From assembly GCF_000247695.1 (NCBI RefSeq), contig NW_004624795.1, positions 7,640,746 through 7,704,745 of the forward strand: DNA of 64,000 bases, written 5' to 3'. Of the stretch, positions 45,606 through 57,594 are shown one piece after another. Under the pieces are notes generated by a model that saw only the letters and a list, made by a program, of their open reading frames with translations, did no database searches and was not told the DNA's origin. A program made the translations under genes and the position numbers. The number at the start of each line of letters is the position of its first letter. Positions within the stretch are counted from its first letter, which is position 1. The DNA comes from Heterocephalus glaber. Taxonomy: Eukaryota; Chordata; Mammalia; Rodentia; Bathyergidae.

Positions 45606-46190
45606 CATGAAGGCCTAATTGACAAATAAAAATTGTATACATTTAAGGTTTAACAACATAGCAATTTTATGTGCATATATAGTACTTTGTGGCATGATTA
45701 CTACAATTAACTTAGTAACACACTCATCACCTCAGTTACCTTCTTTTGTGTGTGTGTGTGTGTGCATGTGTGTAGTGAGAACACTTAAGATCTACTTTTA
45801 GTATATGAGACAATATTATTAATTGCAATCATCATGCTATACATTAGCTATACAGAACTTATTCATTTTATAACCCAAAGCCTGTAACCTTTGACTAGCA
45901 TCTCTCCACCCCAGTGGCCCTACCCCAGTTCTTGAAAATAACCATTCTCCAATCTGCTTCTATGAGTTTCACTATTATAGAATTCAACTAGAAGTGAGAT
46001 CATACAGTACTTGTCTTTCTGGGCCCGAGTTGCTTGACTTAGTATAATTTTCTTCAGGTTCATCCATGTTTGTTTCAAATAGTAGGATTTTCTTCTCTTT
46101 GGATTTCTGAATGTTATCAACACACACATATAATTCTTTGATAATTTGGTCTTGGTAGGTTGTATGTTTCTGGGATTTTATTTGGAAAAA
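45606..46190 (-). mobile_element. Ancient L1M 3' end inserted in HAL1
   Basis: Reverse complement of an L1MA/L1MB-like 3' UTR: gtggcatgattactacaatt, gagaacacttaagatctact, catgctatacattagctata, taacccaaagcctgtaacct, tctgcttctatgagtttcac, cttcaggttcatccatgttt. Contains a (TG)n run at 45747-45763. Confidence 0.8.
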
Positions 46191-46194
46191 TAGA

Positions 46195-47420
46195 AGCTTC
46201 AAAAATAACCCGAGATGAATCTAAACTTCATGTACTGCAAACCTGTACTAATACAATTAAAATTTAAAAATACACAAAAGGATCTTCTAGAAATAAAAAT
46301 ATCTGAAATGAAAAACTACATAAGAAAAACTTCATGAACTTGAAGAAATAGCAATAGAAACTTTTAAACGTTAAGGACAGAAAGTAAAATGAAATTTAAA
46401 AACTTGAACAGAATTTTATGTGCTTAGGAAAAGGGTAAAGCAGTCTCAGATACTTGTACCTAGAATCCTGGAGAAATTAAGGCGAGAGAGGAGGTGTGTG
46501 AAGGTTGAGAAGAAATCTTGGCCAAAAGAACTTCAAATTTTATGAAGATCTATACATCCAAGAAATTAGGTAAACCATGAAGAGTTGGACATAATGAAAC
46601 CACGATAACATGCATCATAGCTAAACTGATAAAAATTAGAAACAAACAATTAAGTGTCCACACAAAGAGGAAAACCATACAGCATGTACAGAGATCTAAG
46701 GATATAAGATTCAGAATGAGGGCCAACTTACTTAAAATTATGCAAATCAAAGACAATGGGAAACAATATCATAGTGAAGAAAAGAAAAGAAAAAAATCAA
46801 AGCAACCAACTTAGATTTTACTTCACAGTGAAAATACATTTTATAAATGGAGGTTACAGTCTTTTCCAGAAAAATGATGTATGAAGAAAATAGTCACTGC
46901 CCACCCAGAGATCTGGACTCAAAGTGACACTAAAGGAAGTTCTTCAATTAGAACTTCAGTGGAAATCTGGTCCACACCACGGAGTAAAGGACATACACAG
47001 GTCATATGAAGGATATATGAAATATATTCCATTCATTCATATATATATCATTCAGCAATATAGAGGAATGAACCACTGATACCACTAAAAACAGCATAGA
47101 TGAACATGAAAATAGTCACGCTAACAGAAAGAAATGCCACAAGAGACTATACACATATGATTCTATTGATGTGAGCTTGTAGAAAGTGTAACATTATATT
47201 GATAGAAAGTCATGGCAGCCAGAAGCAAAAATTGCAAGAGTTGATCAACTATTGGCACAAGAGAACTTTTTGGGGTACTAAAAATGCTATGTTTCATGGT
47301 TGTGGTGTTAACTACAGGAATGAATCTACTTGTGAAAACTCATGAGATTGTAAATCTGAAATTAGATAATTTTATTGTAAACAAACTATATCTCTATAAG
47401 ATAGATTTAAAAAAGAACAG
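46195..47420 (+). mobile_element. HAL1/L1ME fossil, 3' portion
   Basis: ORF1-type sequence (cttctagaaataaaaatatc, cttcatgaacttgaagaaat, gacactaaaggaagttcttc) passes within about 100 bp into an L1ME end (gcaatatagaggaatgaacc, acagcatagatgaacatgaa, gattctattgatgtgagctt, gaaattagataattttattg). ORF2 is essentially absent, as in half-L1 elements. The continuation of 45060-45605. Confidence 0.65.
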
Positions 47421-47424
47421 TATT

Positions 47425-48285
47425 TTTAAGTCTGAAGCTTCACATAGGCTCTTTAAAAACTCTCAGCAACACCTTGCTTCTCCAAAATTTCTCTTTTTAA
47501 ATAAAAGATACATTTTGGTAAAATTTTCATGTAAAGTAATGCACACTAATTATTAAAAATGCAGAAATGTACAAAGGAGGAAAATAACTCTATTGCCTAG
47601 AGATAAACAATTTTTATATATTGCAGTTTTCCCTCTAAGTTTTTCTTATATAGTTATGAGAGAATATAAAACAAAATTAAATCACACTGTATATTTGATT
47701 TAATATCTTGTTTTTATTACTAAAGCTATAAAGTTATAGCTTAATATATGGTATTTATTTTTTTGGTCAAAATACTCAAACTAACTAATAAGTATTGTAA
47801 CTAACTCATAACTCTCCAACTGAAAAGTAAATTTAGTTAAAAATGTGTTTTATGGTGAAAAAAATATGACATTAGCAAAATAAAAATCTGAAAGCATCCC
47901 ATTTGCACTTATTTAGATAAAAACAAATGAGCTTTCAGGACTTAGTTCCCATCTATAAACTGGTAGCTCCTCCCAATGCCTTCCCCAACATTTACAAAGA
48001 AACTTTTGGGAGGTTTTATTCTTTCTCTTTTTCCCCTGAGAACTGAAGGGAAAATGCCTCATCAAAGTTCATCCTGTGTGTAAAAGGATTAACCTTGGAG
48101 TCAGGCACTTTGTATCCTTGCTCTTAGTGCATGCTTGGCGAAGAGGTATAGTAAATTACTACAGGGTGTGAGTGTGCTCAGGAAGCAGAATCACTGCACT
48201 AGAAAGCAAGACAAAAGAGGGAGTGCTTGGCAGGTACCAGTGAGATAGGAAAAAGCTGCTAAGAGAGAGAATCCCTCCATCTGTT
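47425..48285. other. AT-rich, mostly unassigned
   Basis: No gene. 47530-47720 resembles a dispersed old LINE-like stretch but is not nameable. A weak MIR may lie at about 48085-48130. Confidence 0.4.
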
Positions 48286-48289
48286 TATC

Positions 48290-48900
48290 AAGTATGTAAA
48301 TACTTTTATCACCAACTGGTAGCCAGCCATGGTGCAAGGGTTATAGGGGTTGGAAAGATACAGATGACCGCCCCACTAGGACTTGACAATCTGTACACAC
48401 GAATTCCTATAAAGTTGCTACTGTAAAGAGTGAAGAATTGAGTATTCTTAGAGGAGAGTTTGATCATTTCCAGCAAAAATTTCAAGGAATTACGAAGGGG
48501 AGAGAGGATCCTGGAAGGTAGGTTGCAGGGTATAGGTCAGATTTTGACAGGCAGAGAGAGATAGAAACTCTTGGGTTGGGATAAAGAAAGAAAAGGATCT
48601 AAATGTGCTGACAGGCATGGCAAAGATGCTGAGCTGGGAATGTGGAGGACATACTTAGGGAACAGTTAATTAGTCCAGGTTGGCAGCAGTAGGCACATGC
48701 TGGGGAATTGTGACTGATGAACTTGGAAATTGAGGCCAAATTACAGATGGCTTTGGATATCAGCAGAGGACTGTAGACATTACCTTGTAAGAAGTGTGAT
48801 GACACTGAAGGTTTTTGATCAAGGATAGAGCAGGATGCCTTTATAGTTTGAATAATCTGGTTGTAATGAATAAAAATGATTGCATCACAGAGAAAATAAA
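48290..48900 (+). mobile_element. Second copy of the old repeat family seen at 41960
   Basis: gccagccatggtgcaagggt, gaccgccccactaggacttg and a glycine-rich 'ggatagagcaggatgcc' end follow the same order as 41960-43200. Diverged. Confidence 0.45.
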
Positions 48901-49149
48901 AACCAGCTAGGAATCCCTCAGGATATTTGAGAAATCTAAACTTATGAGGCTAGCCAGGAATGTAATAAAAGGACAAGTGTAAGAATTATTTTGTTATTAA
49001 GGATCGGGGATTTGGTGACACTGATTTTAAGTGGCAGGAGCTAGAATGAATCAAGGCCAAGAAGCCAGCATTTCTGCTTCCCACGTGCATTGGTGATTCG
49101 GTCTAATAACACAGGTGACACCTCAGGGTGCTCCAAGAGGTAACCTGAC

Positions 49150-49325
49150 AGAACACTGAAGAGTGTGACGCATGGTTAGGCAGCCTGGATACCAGTCCTC
49201 ACTCTGCCACCTGGTCACTACCTACTTAAAATCATGCTTGGCACAAAGTGTCCTACAGAAAGTCTGTTAACATAAATAAATTCTCACTGTATTTATGCAG
49301 TGCCATACTATGTAAATTATCATCA
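49150..49325 (+). mobile_element. MIR SINE fragment
   Basis: cctggataccagtcctcact, ctgccacctggtcactacct, then aatcatgcttggcacaaagt follows MIR. Confidence 0.65.
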
Positions 49326-49689
49326 GGATTTTTTTTCCATTTCTCCTCGTCTCCAAAAATGTTGGCTTTTTTTAGTTCTTATTCTTATATTTATGAACTA
49401 TTGTCTTTTTTTTTCATCTAGGCAATGCCATTCCCTCTGTAGCTTTAACCATCACTGATATGTTGTCAGGAGACAAGTGTGGCTGTCCCCTTGGGCTTGT
49501 TCTGTCATCGTGATGCTACATACCTCTCGATGCTTCACAAGTACGGCAAAATGTACACGGATAATAAGAGAACATTTAACTCTCCCCACCTCAGAACTGT
49601 ATCTTCCACAGTTCACCAACTCAGAGAGCGGTACTGTTATTCACCTAATTATTGAAACCTTAAAAATTTAAAGTTCATCCTTCATTACT

Positions 49690-49880
49690 CTCTTTTCCAT
49701 TCAGTACATCAGTATGTCCTGCGGACATTACCTCCAAAACAATTCCAGAATCAGTCAAGTTATCTCCATTCTCATTCCTGCCACTCCATCGCTACCATTA
49801 TTTCTCATTAGTCACTGTCATAGTGGTCCAGGTGGTTTCCCTCACTGTTCTCCATTTTTATCTCTTTAATTCAAGGTAGA
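49690..49880 (+). mobile_element. L2 fragment
   Basis: cattctcattcctgccactc, catcgctaccattatttctc, ggtccaggtggtttccctca fits an L2 3' region. Confidence 0.5.
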
Positions 49881-49999
49881 ACCTATGACAGAAATAAGCA
49901 TGACTGGGAGTAAATTTCACTCGTTCCCACTGTGAAACCATGGAGTATTTTGTTTACAACAGGAACAAACAGCCAATGATAGCCAGACATTTGAGGGAA

Positions 50000-51070
50000 A
50001 CCAACAGCATGAAACAAAAGAAACAAGATTAACAAAGAAAAAAGAATACTTTAAAAGACCCAATTAATATGATTGTAGCAATTTAGAAAAATAATATACC
50101 TGCAAAACAAGAAAATTCTCATGAATAAGGACAAGTGCAAATCAAGGAGTTTTTACAGATTAAAATATAGTTGCCAAATTTGAAAAGTTAACAAAAGTCT
50201 TGTATAAAATAATAAACATTGCTAAAGCCAAAGTAAATACATGGAGATTTAGTAAGGAAAGCTCCCAAATCTCAATATATAAAAAGAGATAAATTTATGA
50301 GAGCAAGGAAATGATAGGAGAATTGTGGATGGAAAGAAAAGAAAGGTTTAGAAGATAGACCCATATGTTCCAAACCCTAGTCAGAATGAAAACACATAAG
50401 GAACAGATGTGAGAAAATAATCAAAGATATAATAGAAGAGAATTTCCCTAATACAAGCAGCAACTTGAATACTAGTTCATTCAATTAATAAGACTTAGTG
50501 AGCTCTTACTTCTGCCAGGTATTGCTCTTAGCATTTATAAATCAATGAACAAACCAGGAAAAGAAACACTCTGCCCTGTTGGAACTTGAATTTCAGCAGA
50601 CTGAACACAAATAGCAAACACGCAATACACACATTTATTTATATCCTACTGATGTTTCTGAACTTCAAAGATAAAGATAATATCCTGACAGCTAGTAAGG
50701 GTATGTGTGGTCTAATAGGGAGCATTTATTTGCAATAGCATCAGACTTCTCATCGGGGACAACGTTTGCAAGATGACAGTAAGGTAATGCTTAGAAAAAT
50801 CTGATGGAAGGTAATTTTGAAACTATAATTCTATTACCAATATCATTCACATATAAGGACAAGAGAAAGAATTTTTGTTTGACATATGAGGACCCAGAAA
50901 ATTGATTACCCAAATACACTTTCTGTAAAAAAATGAATAAAGCGAAACTTAAATATGGAGTTTAGAAAGGTACCAAGTGGACTCAAGAGCATACCACAAT
51001 ATATGACAAAGAAGAGCAGTAATTCAGCAAGTAGACCAAAAACAAAAACAAACTTGGGAAGCAATCAGTC
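50000..51070 (+). mobile_element. HAL1/L1ME fossil, ORF1 region
   Basis: agatataatagaagagaatt, ctgacagctagtaagggtat, cttctcatcggggacaacg, ctataattctattaccaata, gacatatgaggacccagaaa follow the C-terminal part of ORF1 in half-L1/L1ME elements. A different old repeat of the 41960 family interrupts it at about 50470-50600. Confidence 0.55.
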
Positions 51071-51084
51071 TGTATTTGAGCAGA

Positions 51085-51200
51085 ATGTTACAGAAAGATG
51101 ATCCAAGTGAGATGAAACCCAGAGGACGCTGGAGAAGGGAAGTTGACTTGCTTTTGTTGCCAAATTTCCAACAGAAACATCTTCAGGAAAAAGTAGCTGC
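51085..51200 (+). repeat. Member A of a direct repeat pair
   Basis: About 110 bp similar to 52000-52115. The best core is gggaagttgacttgcttttg, then ttgccaaatttccaacagaa. Family unknown; perhaps one of two LTRs or two copies of one fossil. Confidence 0.6.
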
Positions 51201-51204
51201 TAAA

Positions 51205-51995
51205 ATACAATGGGTGCTTAAAATCAGGAGTGTAAATATATTGTGACATTGATATAGTATGGTTGCAAAAATGAATTATAGTAATATGATATTGATATAG
51301 TTTTATACTGGTGGGAGAGGTGATATTTCCCATAAAAAACATGCCAGAAATGTGTGGTCTAAAAATAAACACTTTAAAATCAGCCATGACTCTGGCTCAT
51401 TGATTAGTGTTAGGTCATTCTCAGAAAAAAAGTCAGATATCCAGGAGTTAAAAGATAACCTCAGATAAAGCATAAAAGGGTTTATGATTGACCTTAGCTA
51501 CATCCTGTGAAGTTCAGGTGCTCAGGCTGGGAGGTTGAGTTGCCTAAAAGTTTGGAATAAGAGTTTGTTAGTGGGAAGAGGCTGGAGCTAGGGCTGGAGA
51601 TTTTGTAGTAAAAAGAAAGTAGGTGACCGATGAGGTTGTGAGAAGGTAAAAGAAGAGGCTCGGGAACGGTGATCTTATAAGAGCTGAGATGAGGAAGAGA
51701 AGTTACAGCAGGCTGCAAAGAAGCCCTCCGATCTAGAAACTGTAGGTCTAGAAATGTGCACTTTTCCAAAAAGGAAAAAAGCAGTGTCCCCAAAACAGAA
51801 TCACTGGTCATGGGAGTTAGTGCTCAAAATGAGTCAAGGGTCTGGCACTTTGCAGAAGCTGGAGATAGAAAACAGCTTGTAGGAGGACAGTTTTTGGAGT
51901 TGGATACAAAACATGATCACAGTCACTCTGAAGTCCTTCATGAGGAGACATGAAGTGGTTTGGTGGGAAGAAAGGAACTCCCAACCCAGCTACTA
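51205..51995. other. No feature recognised
   Basis: The 0.8 kb between the two direct repeats. A 105-codon reverse frame (51494-51811) has no recognisable retroviral or other domain. Confidence 0.4.
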
Positions 51996-51999
51996 TCAT

Positions 52000-52115
52000 C
52001 TGGGTGGGATGCAAGCCAGGCTACATTAGGGAAGGGGAGTTGACTTATTTATGTTGCCAGATTTCCAAAGAAAGGTCTTCTCATGTTGGATACTTGCTAC
52101 CTAAAAGCTTTAGTT
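52000..52115 (+). repeat. Member B of a direct repeat pair
   Basis: Core ggggagttgacttatttatg, then ttgccagatttccaaagaaa matches member A. Confidence 0.6.
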
Positions 52116-52119
52116 CTAT

Positions 52120-53695
52120 AGTTTGTCTTTTTTAGAATGTTGTAGAATGTTAGGTTCCATTACAGAGTCCACAGGCACCTTCCTGTCAAGCTTTTACAGG
52201 TATAAGAAGTAAGATTCCTGGTTAGGGGTTATAGTCTTGCTGTCTTTGATTATCTTCCACCTGACACAAAGGTAAAACCTGAGGTTAAAGCATCCTGCTG
52301 TATCTTCTGTAAACAAACCCATTATGACACAATAACTCAGTGAGCACTATTTACCATTACAACTCCAAGCTGCTTTTCAATAAAGTTGTGCCTGTGGCTT
52401 GTGCAGGTAACCAAGGCAAGTCTTTCAAATAAGCTTTAGCAGGAGGAGGGAAGAGAGGATTTGTGTCCAGCTGGGAAGCCAAGGGTTTATGCTATGGATG
52501 TTAACCCATTTGCCTTCACCTAGAGAAATCTGTCTCATGGCCGGAAGGCAGCCACAAGCTCTTCTTTTGAGGCACTCAGCCCCTGAATGGGTTGTCAGTG
52601 AATGAAAAGTTACTCAGTCTAAGGCTATATAGAATGATACCCCTAAAATATTTGAAGCCAAAATAAATACTCTTTTAATATCTTCTCTCTAAGCAACACA
52701 ATTATTTTCTGTAATAATCAATCATAGTAGAAGAATGATCTGTTCTTGATCTTTTCTTTCAGAATGAAAAAACAATGTAGAAAGAAATTTAAATGTTAAA
52801 GGTATCATTCAGAATCCATAAAATATTGAATATATGAGCTGAAAAACTACACTTAGGGAGCAAAAATGATGCTGTACCTTACAGTTCACATTCTGCTTCA
52901 GTGTTTTAAATTTAAGTACAAATAAAAGCTTCAAATTGTCATACAGGATACTATCACTGAAGCAAAGCAAAGTTCTTTTTCTTTGTTTTCATAATCATGG
53001 TGATATTTTTGTCTGTTTTTGAATCAAACAGTTTAGCTTCAGGAATACGTAGGCCTGCAGGCATGGAGACAGGAACCAACATACAGTAGAATCCCACATA
53101 AGGAACGCTTAGGGACAGCCCCTCAGAAAGAGAAGGAGACTCTGCCTACAATGCAGCCCCATGGAACAAACCTGTAGCCAGAGTCCCCATGTGTAGGTGG
53201 ATCCTTGAATAACTGAGAGTCCCCCAGTGAACTTTCGTGTAGATAGTCTTCATTCAAAGACAAATAAAATGTGCTAGTCTGAAGATTTTACACCTATTAC
53301 TAAAACTCAACAGTAACTACCCCAATTGTTTAGGGCTTAGACCAACAAAAGATCTTTTGGGAGGAAAAGTATTTTTATCACCATAAATGTCAGACTTTTC
53401 AGTGCATGGAGATAATAAAAAGTAGATAAAGCTTTCCATGGCTTCCATTATCATTATTAATTCTTTATAGATAGTGAGTGTTTCTGCTCACACCGAGCAC
53501 AGTCCGTTTCCATGGTGCCTACCTGAGTACAATGGCCGGATATGCCCAGAAGCTCCAGAAGGATAGCCCAGGTGGCTGATCAGCTAAAGTCACCTGAGTT
53601 GACTGGCCAGGGATTAGTGTCTGATTCAATAAAGTAATGCAACTGTAAGAAGGACAGGTGCAGAAGCCCACCCAACAGGAGTGCTCCCTTCGGAT
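52120..53695. other. Mostly unassigned
   Basis: No gene. 53080-53240 has cagtagaatcccacataagg, suggestive of an old DNA-transposon end, without a partner I can prove. Confidence 0.4.
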
Positions 53696-53699
53696 GCTC

Positions 53700-54080
53700 G
53701 AAACCTGTGTTAGTTACTTTTCTCTCCTTGGTGAGACAAAATACCTGACACTCAAAGTTAGAGATGAAGGGGTTTATTTGGCTTACAGTTCATAGGGGTT
53801 TGTCCAAAATTGGCTAGCTCCAAGGCAGGGATGACAAATAGGCATTGCAGAGGAGAAACAACATGGCACCCACCCAGTAGCAAAGGTAACAAGAGGGCCT
53901 TACCAGTGTCTTCCTGCCCCTTTTATCTTATTCAGACTACTTAGGGTGAGTAGCACTCACTCCCTTGATCCCAGTGCCTTCAGGCCTAATCCTAACATGA
54001 GTCAGTCACACAGTCTACATTCAGCCACCTCTGGAAAAGCATGAGGCTCTTGGGCGACATCTAAACCCAAGCCATAACAC
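53700..54080 (-). mobile_element. Solo LTR, MaLR type
   Basis: gttagttacttttctctcc, gaaggggtttatttggctta, aggcctaatcctaacatg, gcgacatctaaacccaagcc is the reverse complement of the family at 8250. Confidence 0.7.
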
Positions 54081-54349
54081 CACCTGACCCAAACAAACCC
54101 TGTCTGTGCTGAACTACACGTGCGCTGAAGCTGTATATTGGTGTGCAGTGTGTTGTAGTTAACATGTATCTAAAAGGCTTACAGTGCTTCCCTGGATTAG
54201 AAGAATCTATTAGGGATTCAGAGTAGTGGTAAATCTGAGCAGGTCTCCTCCATGCAACATTAAGTAGTATAATGCAAAACTATAGTAACAAAAATATAAT
54301 ACTGCAGTACACATTTGTAGTCTGTAAGGCATAATTAGGTCTAACACAC

Positions 54350-54525
54350 AATTTATTTTACACAAATATTTGAGGCACAAGTCTTACCATACTCAGTTTA
54401 CAAATGAGTAAACTAAGGCTCTGAGAGGATCAGTCATTTCCAAACATCACAGAGTGGGTGCATGACGGAGTGGGACTCAAAGCATGAACTTCTGAGTTCA
54501 GTGCATTTTGCATTCTATAGCACTG
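54350..54525 (+). mobile_element. MIR SINE fragment
   Basis: tttacaaatgagtaaactaa, ggctctgagaggatcagtc, gtgggactcaaagcatgaac is a clear MIR core. Confidence 0.75.
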
Positions 54526-54709
54526 ATGGGTGGTAATCATAGGGACTGTCACAGATGAAATGATAAATAGAAGTGCTTATTGTTCACAAAAAGTTTGGGA
54601 TCTGTTATATAGTAGTAGTTCAGATTCCATTATGTTTAATCCACTAGCAAGGCTTGTTTTCATCTTGTCTACCCGGAAGATTCCTTCAGATCTTTTAAAT
54701 ACTATCTGA

Positions 54710-54970
54710 ACAGAAGCCTTCATCTGTGAAGTCTTCTCTGACCCCAAAGGTACACTAAGTTGCTTTTCCTTTGTGTATCCAATGGATTGTGCCATACCTG
54801 TCTCACATCCCTAAGCAGGCTAAACATAACTCTCGATTTACATATCTGTCTCTAAACTCAGCTTTGAGTTCTTCACATCAGAAGCTGTAGTTTATTTTAT
54901 TTGTCTTCCCGGTATCTAGTGAGGCATCTTGTTCAGAGTAAATTCTGAACAATATTCATTCAATTTCTGG
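54710..54970 (+). mobile_element. L2 3' end
   Basis: gaagtcttctctgaccccaa, ttgagttcttcacatcagaa, tttgtcttcccggtatctag, tgaggcatcttgttcagagt match the L2 3' region in order. Confidence 0.65.
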
Positions 54971-55212
54971 GAAGAATCATAATTAAAATTATTTATAATT
55001 GAGAGTGAATCAGTGTAATATCACTATCCTAATTTGAGAATACGCCCATTAAGTTCTACTTGCCTCCTCTTAGATCAGAAATGTAAAGACATAACACTAA
55101 TTCCATTTCCAAATACCAATAATGAAAACATAAAATCATCCTGTGAATGAAATCAATACTCTATTTCTTAATGCTGCTAATATCTCCCAAACCAAACTTA
55201 TATGATATTAGT

Positions 55213-55280
55213 AAATTCTCAGAATATTACACATGATCTTAGCCAAAAGGCCGAGAAACGATGCAAATTCTGAGAATATT
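55213..55280 (-). pseudogene. Retroposed U2 snRNA 5' fragment, copy 2
   Basis: Insert 55229-55264. On the minus strand it reads gc followed by U2 snRNA nucleotides 1-34 with two mismatches (32/34), including tctcggccttttggctaag. The TSD aaattctcagaatatt (55213-55228) matches 55265-55280 at 15 of 16. Sequence beyond nucleotide 34 is absent. Not a functional gene. Confidence 0.92.
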
Positions 55281-55284
55281 GAAC

Positions 55285-55420
55285 CTGGAATGGATCCTTA
55301 AAAATGGTAGTCCAGTACCCTTATCTTTATGTGAGAAAATCAAGATCTTAACATACTAGGTGACCTGTGTAGGATTTCATGTTTGGTTAGAAAAAAAGGC
55401 AAATCAGTGACCATTTTTCA
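55285..55420 (+). mobile_element. MIR-like old SINE
   Basis: ctggaatggatccttaaaaa, tggtagtccagtacccttat, gtgagaaaatcaagatctta, aggtgacctgtgtaggattt follows the 'ccttagagatcatctagtcc ... gaggaaactgag ... gtgacttgcccaagg' pattern. Confidence 0.5.
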
Positions 55421-55424
55421 GTAA

Positions 55425-55970
55425 TCCTTGTTGCTACTATGATCCAATGAAAGAAGAAAATTGCTAACAACAAAACACAGTTCAGGGAACAAAATATTGG
55501 TGTGTCTCTCTGCCCAAGAAAATATGATAATTAAAAGGACTCACACAGCTCTTATTTAAGCTGACCACTTTCAAGAGAGACAGTGATTTGTGAGACCAAT
55601 CAGTATGCCACCAGGCTTTTTAAAATGCTAAGTGCTATCTGGGAAGAAATTAAAATGCAACTCTAATCTCAAGCAAAATAGTTCACGTATCCTTGGTTAG
55701 CAAACAAATTGATGACATAAAGTACAACATCAGAAGGGGATTTGGAACATAGTCTGGTTTGTAAAATACCCTATGTTCTATGACCAGCCTCAACATTCTT
55801 CTGTTCCACCACCATCACCATGGATAACTCCCCAGCCTTGCTGGAAATTCCATGTCTGCTGACCGGTGAGAAGAAAACCTGCTTGTCTTATTCTACAATG
55901 AGACACAACATGTGTTGAAAACATGTACTTCCTGATGGGCGGTAATGAAAATGACATTTTACCTCTATGG
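55425..55970. other. No feature recognised
   Basis: Unassigned. The overlapping frames near 55790-56047 have no family. Confidence 0.4.
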
Positions 55971-55974
55971 AACT

Positions 55975-56390
55975 TTCCCCCAAACCACAGTCTCATGATG
56001 AGAATGGCATCAAGCAAACCCAAAGTGGGGGACATTCTATAAAACACCTGACTGGTATACCTCAGAACTATCTAAGACATAACAAGGAAAGATTGAGAAG
56101 TTGTCATAACCCCAAGAGACTAAGGAGTGAATGGCTTAATGCAATGTGGTCACACAAACTAGATCACAAAACATAAAAAGAACTTTATTAGAACTACAGA
56201 TATATCAAAAAACAATCTGGAATTTAGTTAACAGTAATGTATTCAGGTTGGTTTCCAAATGGTGAGAAATACGCAGTGCACGCTATGTAAGATGTTAACA
56301 TTAGGGGAATTCCCTGTATCGCCTTTGCAACTTTTCTGTAAATCATAAATTATTTCAGAATTAAAATTTTATTTGAAAAGGTGACAACCA
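55975..56390 (+). mobile_element. Ancient L1M/L1ME 3' end
   Basis: aaaacacctgactggtatac, gatgttaacattaggggaat, tgtatcgcctttgcaacttt, ttcagaattaaaattttatt is the known order of an old L1 3' end. Confidence 0.7.
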
Positions 56391-56394
56391 GAAA

Positions 56395-56875
56395 AGCTTT
56401 CTAAAATGTAAGGATAATATTTAAATGTGAGGACATGTCTGGACAGAACATGGATTTACATTGAAGACTTTGAATTGATTAATCTCAAATAGGTGTCTTT
56501 TTTGGAGGGGTCTGTTGTTTAGTTAGATTTTTTACTAGAAGGAAAGTGGAACAGAACTGTATTCTATCCAAGATTAACTTCTGGTGATCTCATTAACCTA
56601 TGTGCAACGGGAAGAGCATTGGATCTGAGGTAAGTTGCCAGACCTGCACGGCAAACCTAGTCAATAATTTCACTTGACTTAATTTGTTGTTTTTTTTCAT
56701 TTAGAAGAATAATAGTACAAATGTGATTTGGTTTGAATGAAAAATATCAGTGAAGGTGTTTTGACAACTATAAAATAAGACATTCATTGCTAAGTCATTA
56801 TGCTTCCATGAGAAGTGCAGATGACATGACTGTAGGAGAAGGAACAATAGAATTTCCCCAAATTTTCCCAGTCCT
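56395..56875. other. No feature recognised
   Basis: Unassigned AT-rich DNA. Confidence 0.4.
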
Positions 56876-56879
56876 CAAA

Positions 56880-57244
56880 ACCTGCAAATGTGTTACTTGA
56901 AGTGGCAAAAGAGACATTGGTGATGTGTTTAAGGATCTTGAGGTGGAAAGGTCATGCTAGATTATCTAGATGAGCTAAATGCAACCACATAGGTTCTTAC
57001 AAGTGAGAGGCAGGAGGATCAGAGTCAGAAGGGGATGTAATGCAAGCAGAGGCTGGAGGTGAGTGGAAGGACCTATGAGCCAAGAAACAAGTGGCCTCTT
57101 GAAAGTAGGAAAGGCAATAAAACAGATTCTCCTCACAGCTCCTAGAATGTATGCAGCCCCTTTGATATCTTGATTATAAGACTTCCAACCTTCAAAATTG
57201 TACTGTTTCTAGCTATTACATTTGTGGTAATTTTTGACAACAAT
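56880..57244 (+). mobile_element. MLT1-type LTR
   Basis: tagattatctagatgagcta, aggttcttacaagtgagagg, gaccaaggctggaggt-like, gtggcctcttgaaagtagga, aaaacagattctcctcacag, gtacgcagcccct-like and ttgatatcttgattataaga match the MaLR MLT1 LTR in order. Confidence 0.75.
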
Positions 57245-57590
57245 GTGATGATTAATCTTTAATGTCAACTTGATTGGCTTGACAGATGCACAAGAGATTA
57301 ATAAAACACATTTCTGAGTGTGTCTGGGTGGATCATGGGGGCTGGACCTTGGTTCCTGACCCCTACTTCTCTGGCTCTTCCTCTGCTCTTTGCTTCTGGT
57401 TGTCATGAGGTGAGCTTTCCTCTGCTATCCTCCTTCACAGTGATGTTTCTGCTGTGGATCCAGCCAACCACGGACTGAAGCCTCTGGAACTGTGAACCCA
57501 AATAGACTATTCCTTCCTTTAAGTTTTGTCTGTCAGGCATTTTGTAGCAGCAAGGAAAAGCCAACCAATACAGAAAAGTGTTACAAGAGA
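57245..57590 (+). mobile_element. LTR, ERVL/MaLR-related
   Basis: Starts gatgattaatctttaatgtc, aacttgattggcttgacaga, then gagtgtgtctgggtggatca. Ends gaacccaaatagactattcc ... ccaaccaatacag. Abuts the MLT1 copy. Confidence 0.65.
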
Positions 57591-57594
57591 AGTG

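Noticed and set aside
51085..52115. Complete small provirus
   Set aside because: Two similar ends are visible, but no primer-binding site, gag or pol sequence was found between them.
55229..55264. U2 snRNA gene
   Set aside because: Same reasons: a 34-nt 5' fragment between TSDs.
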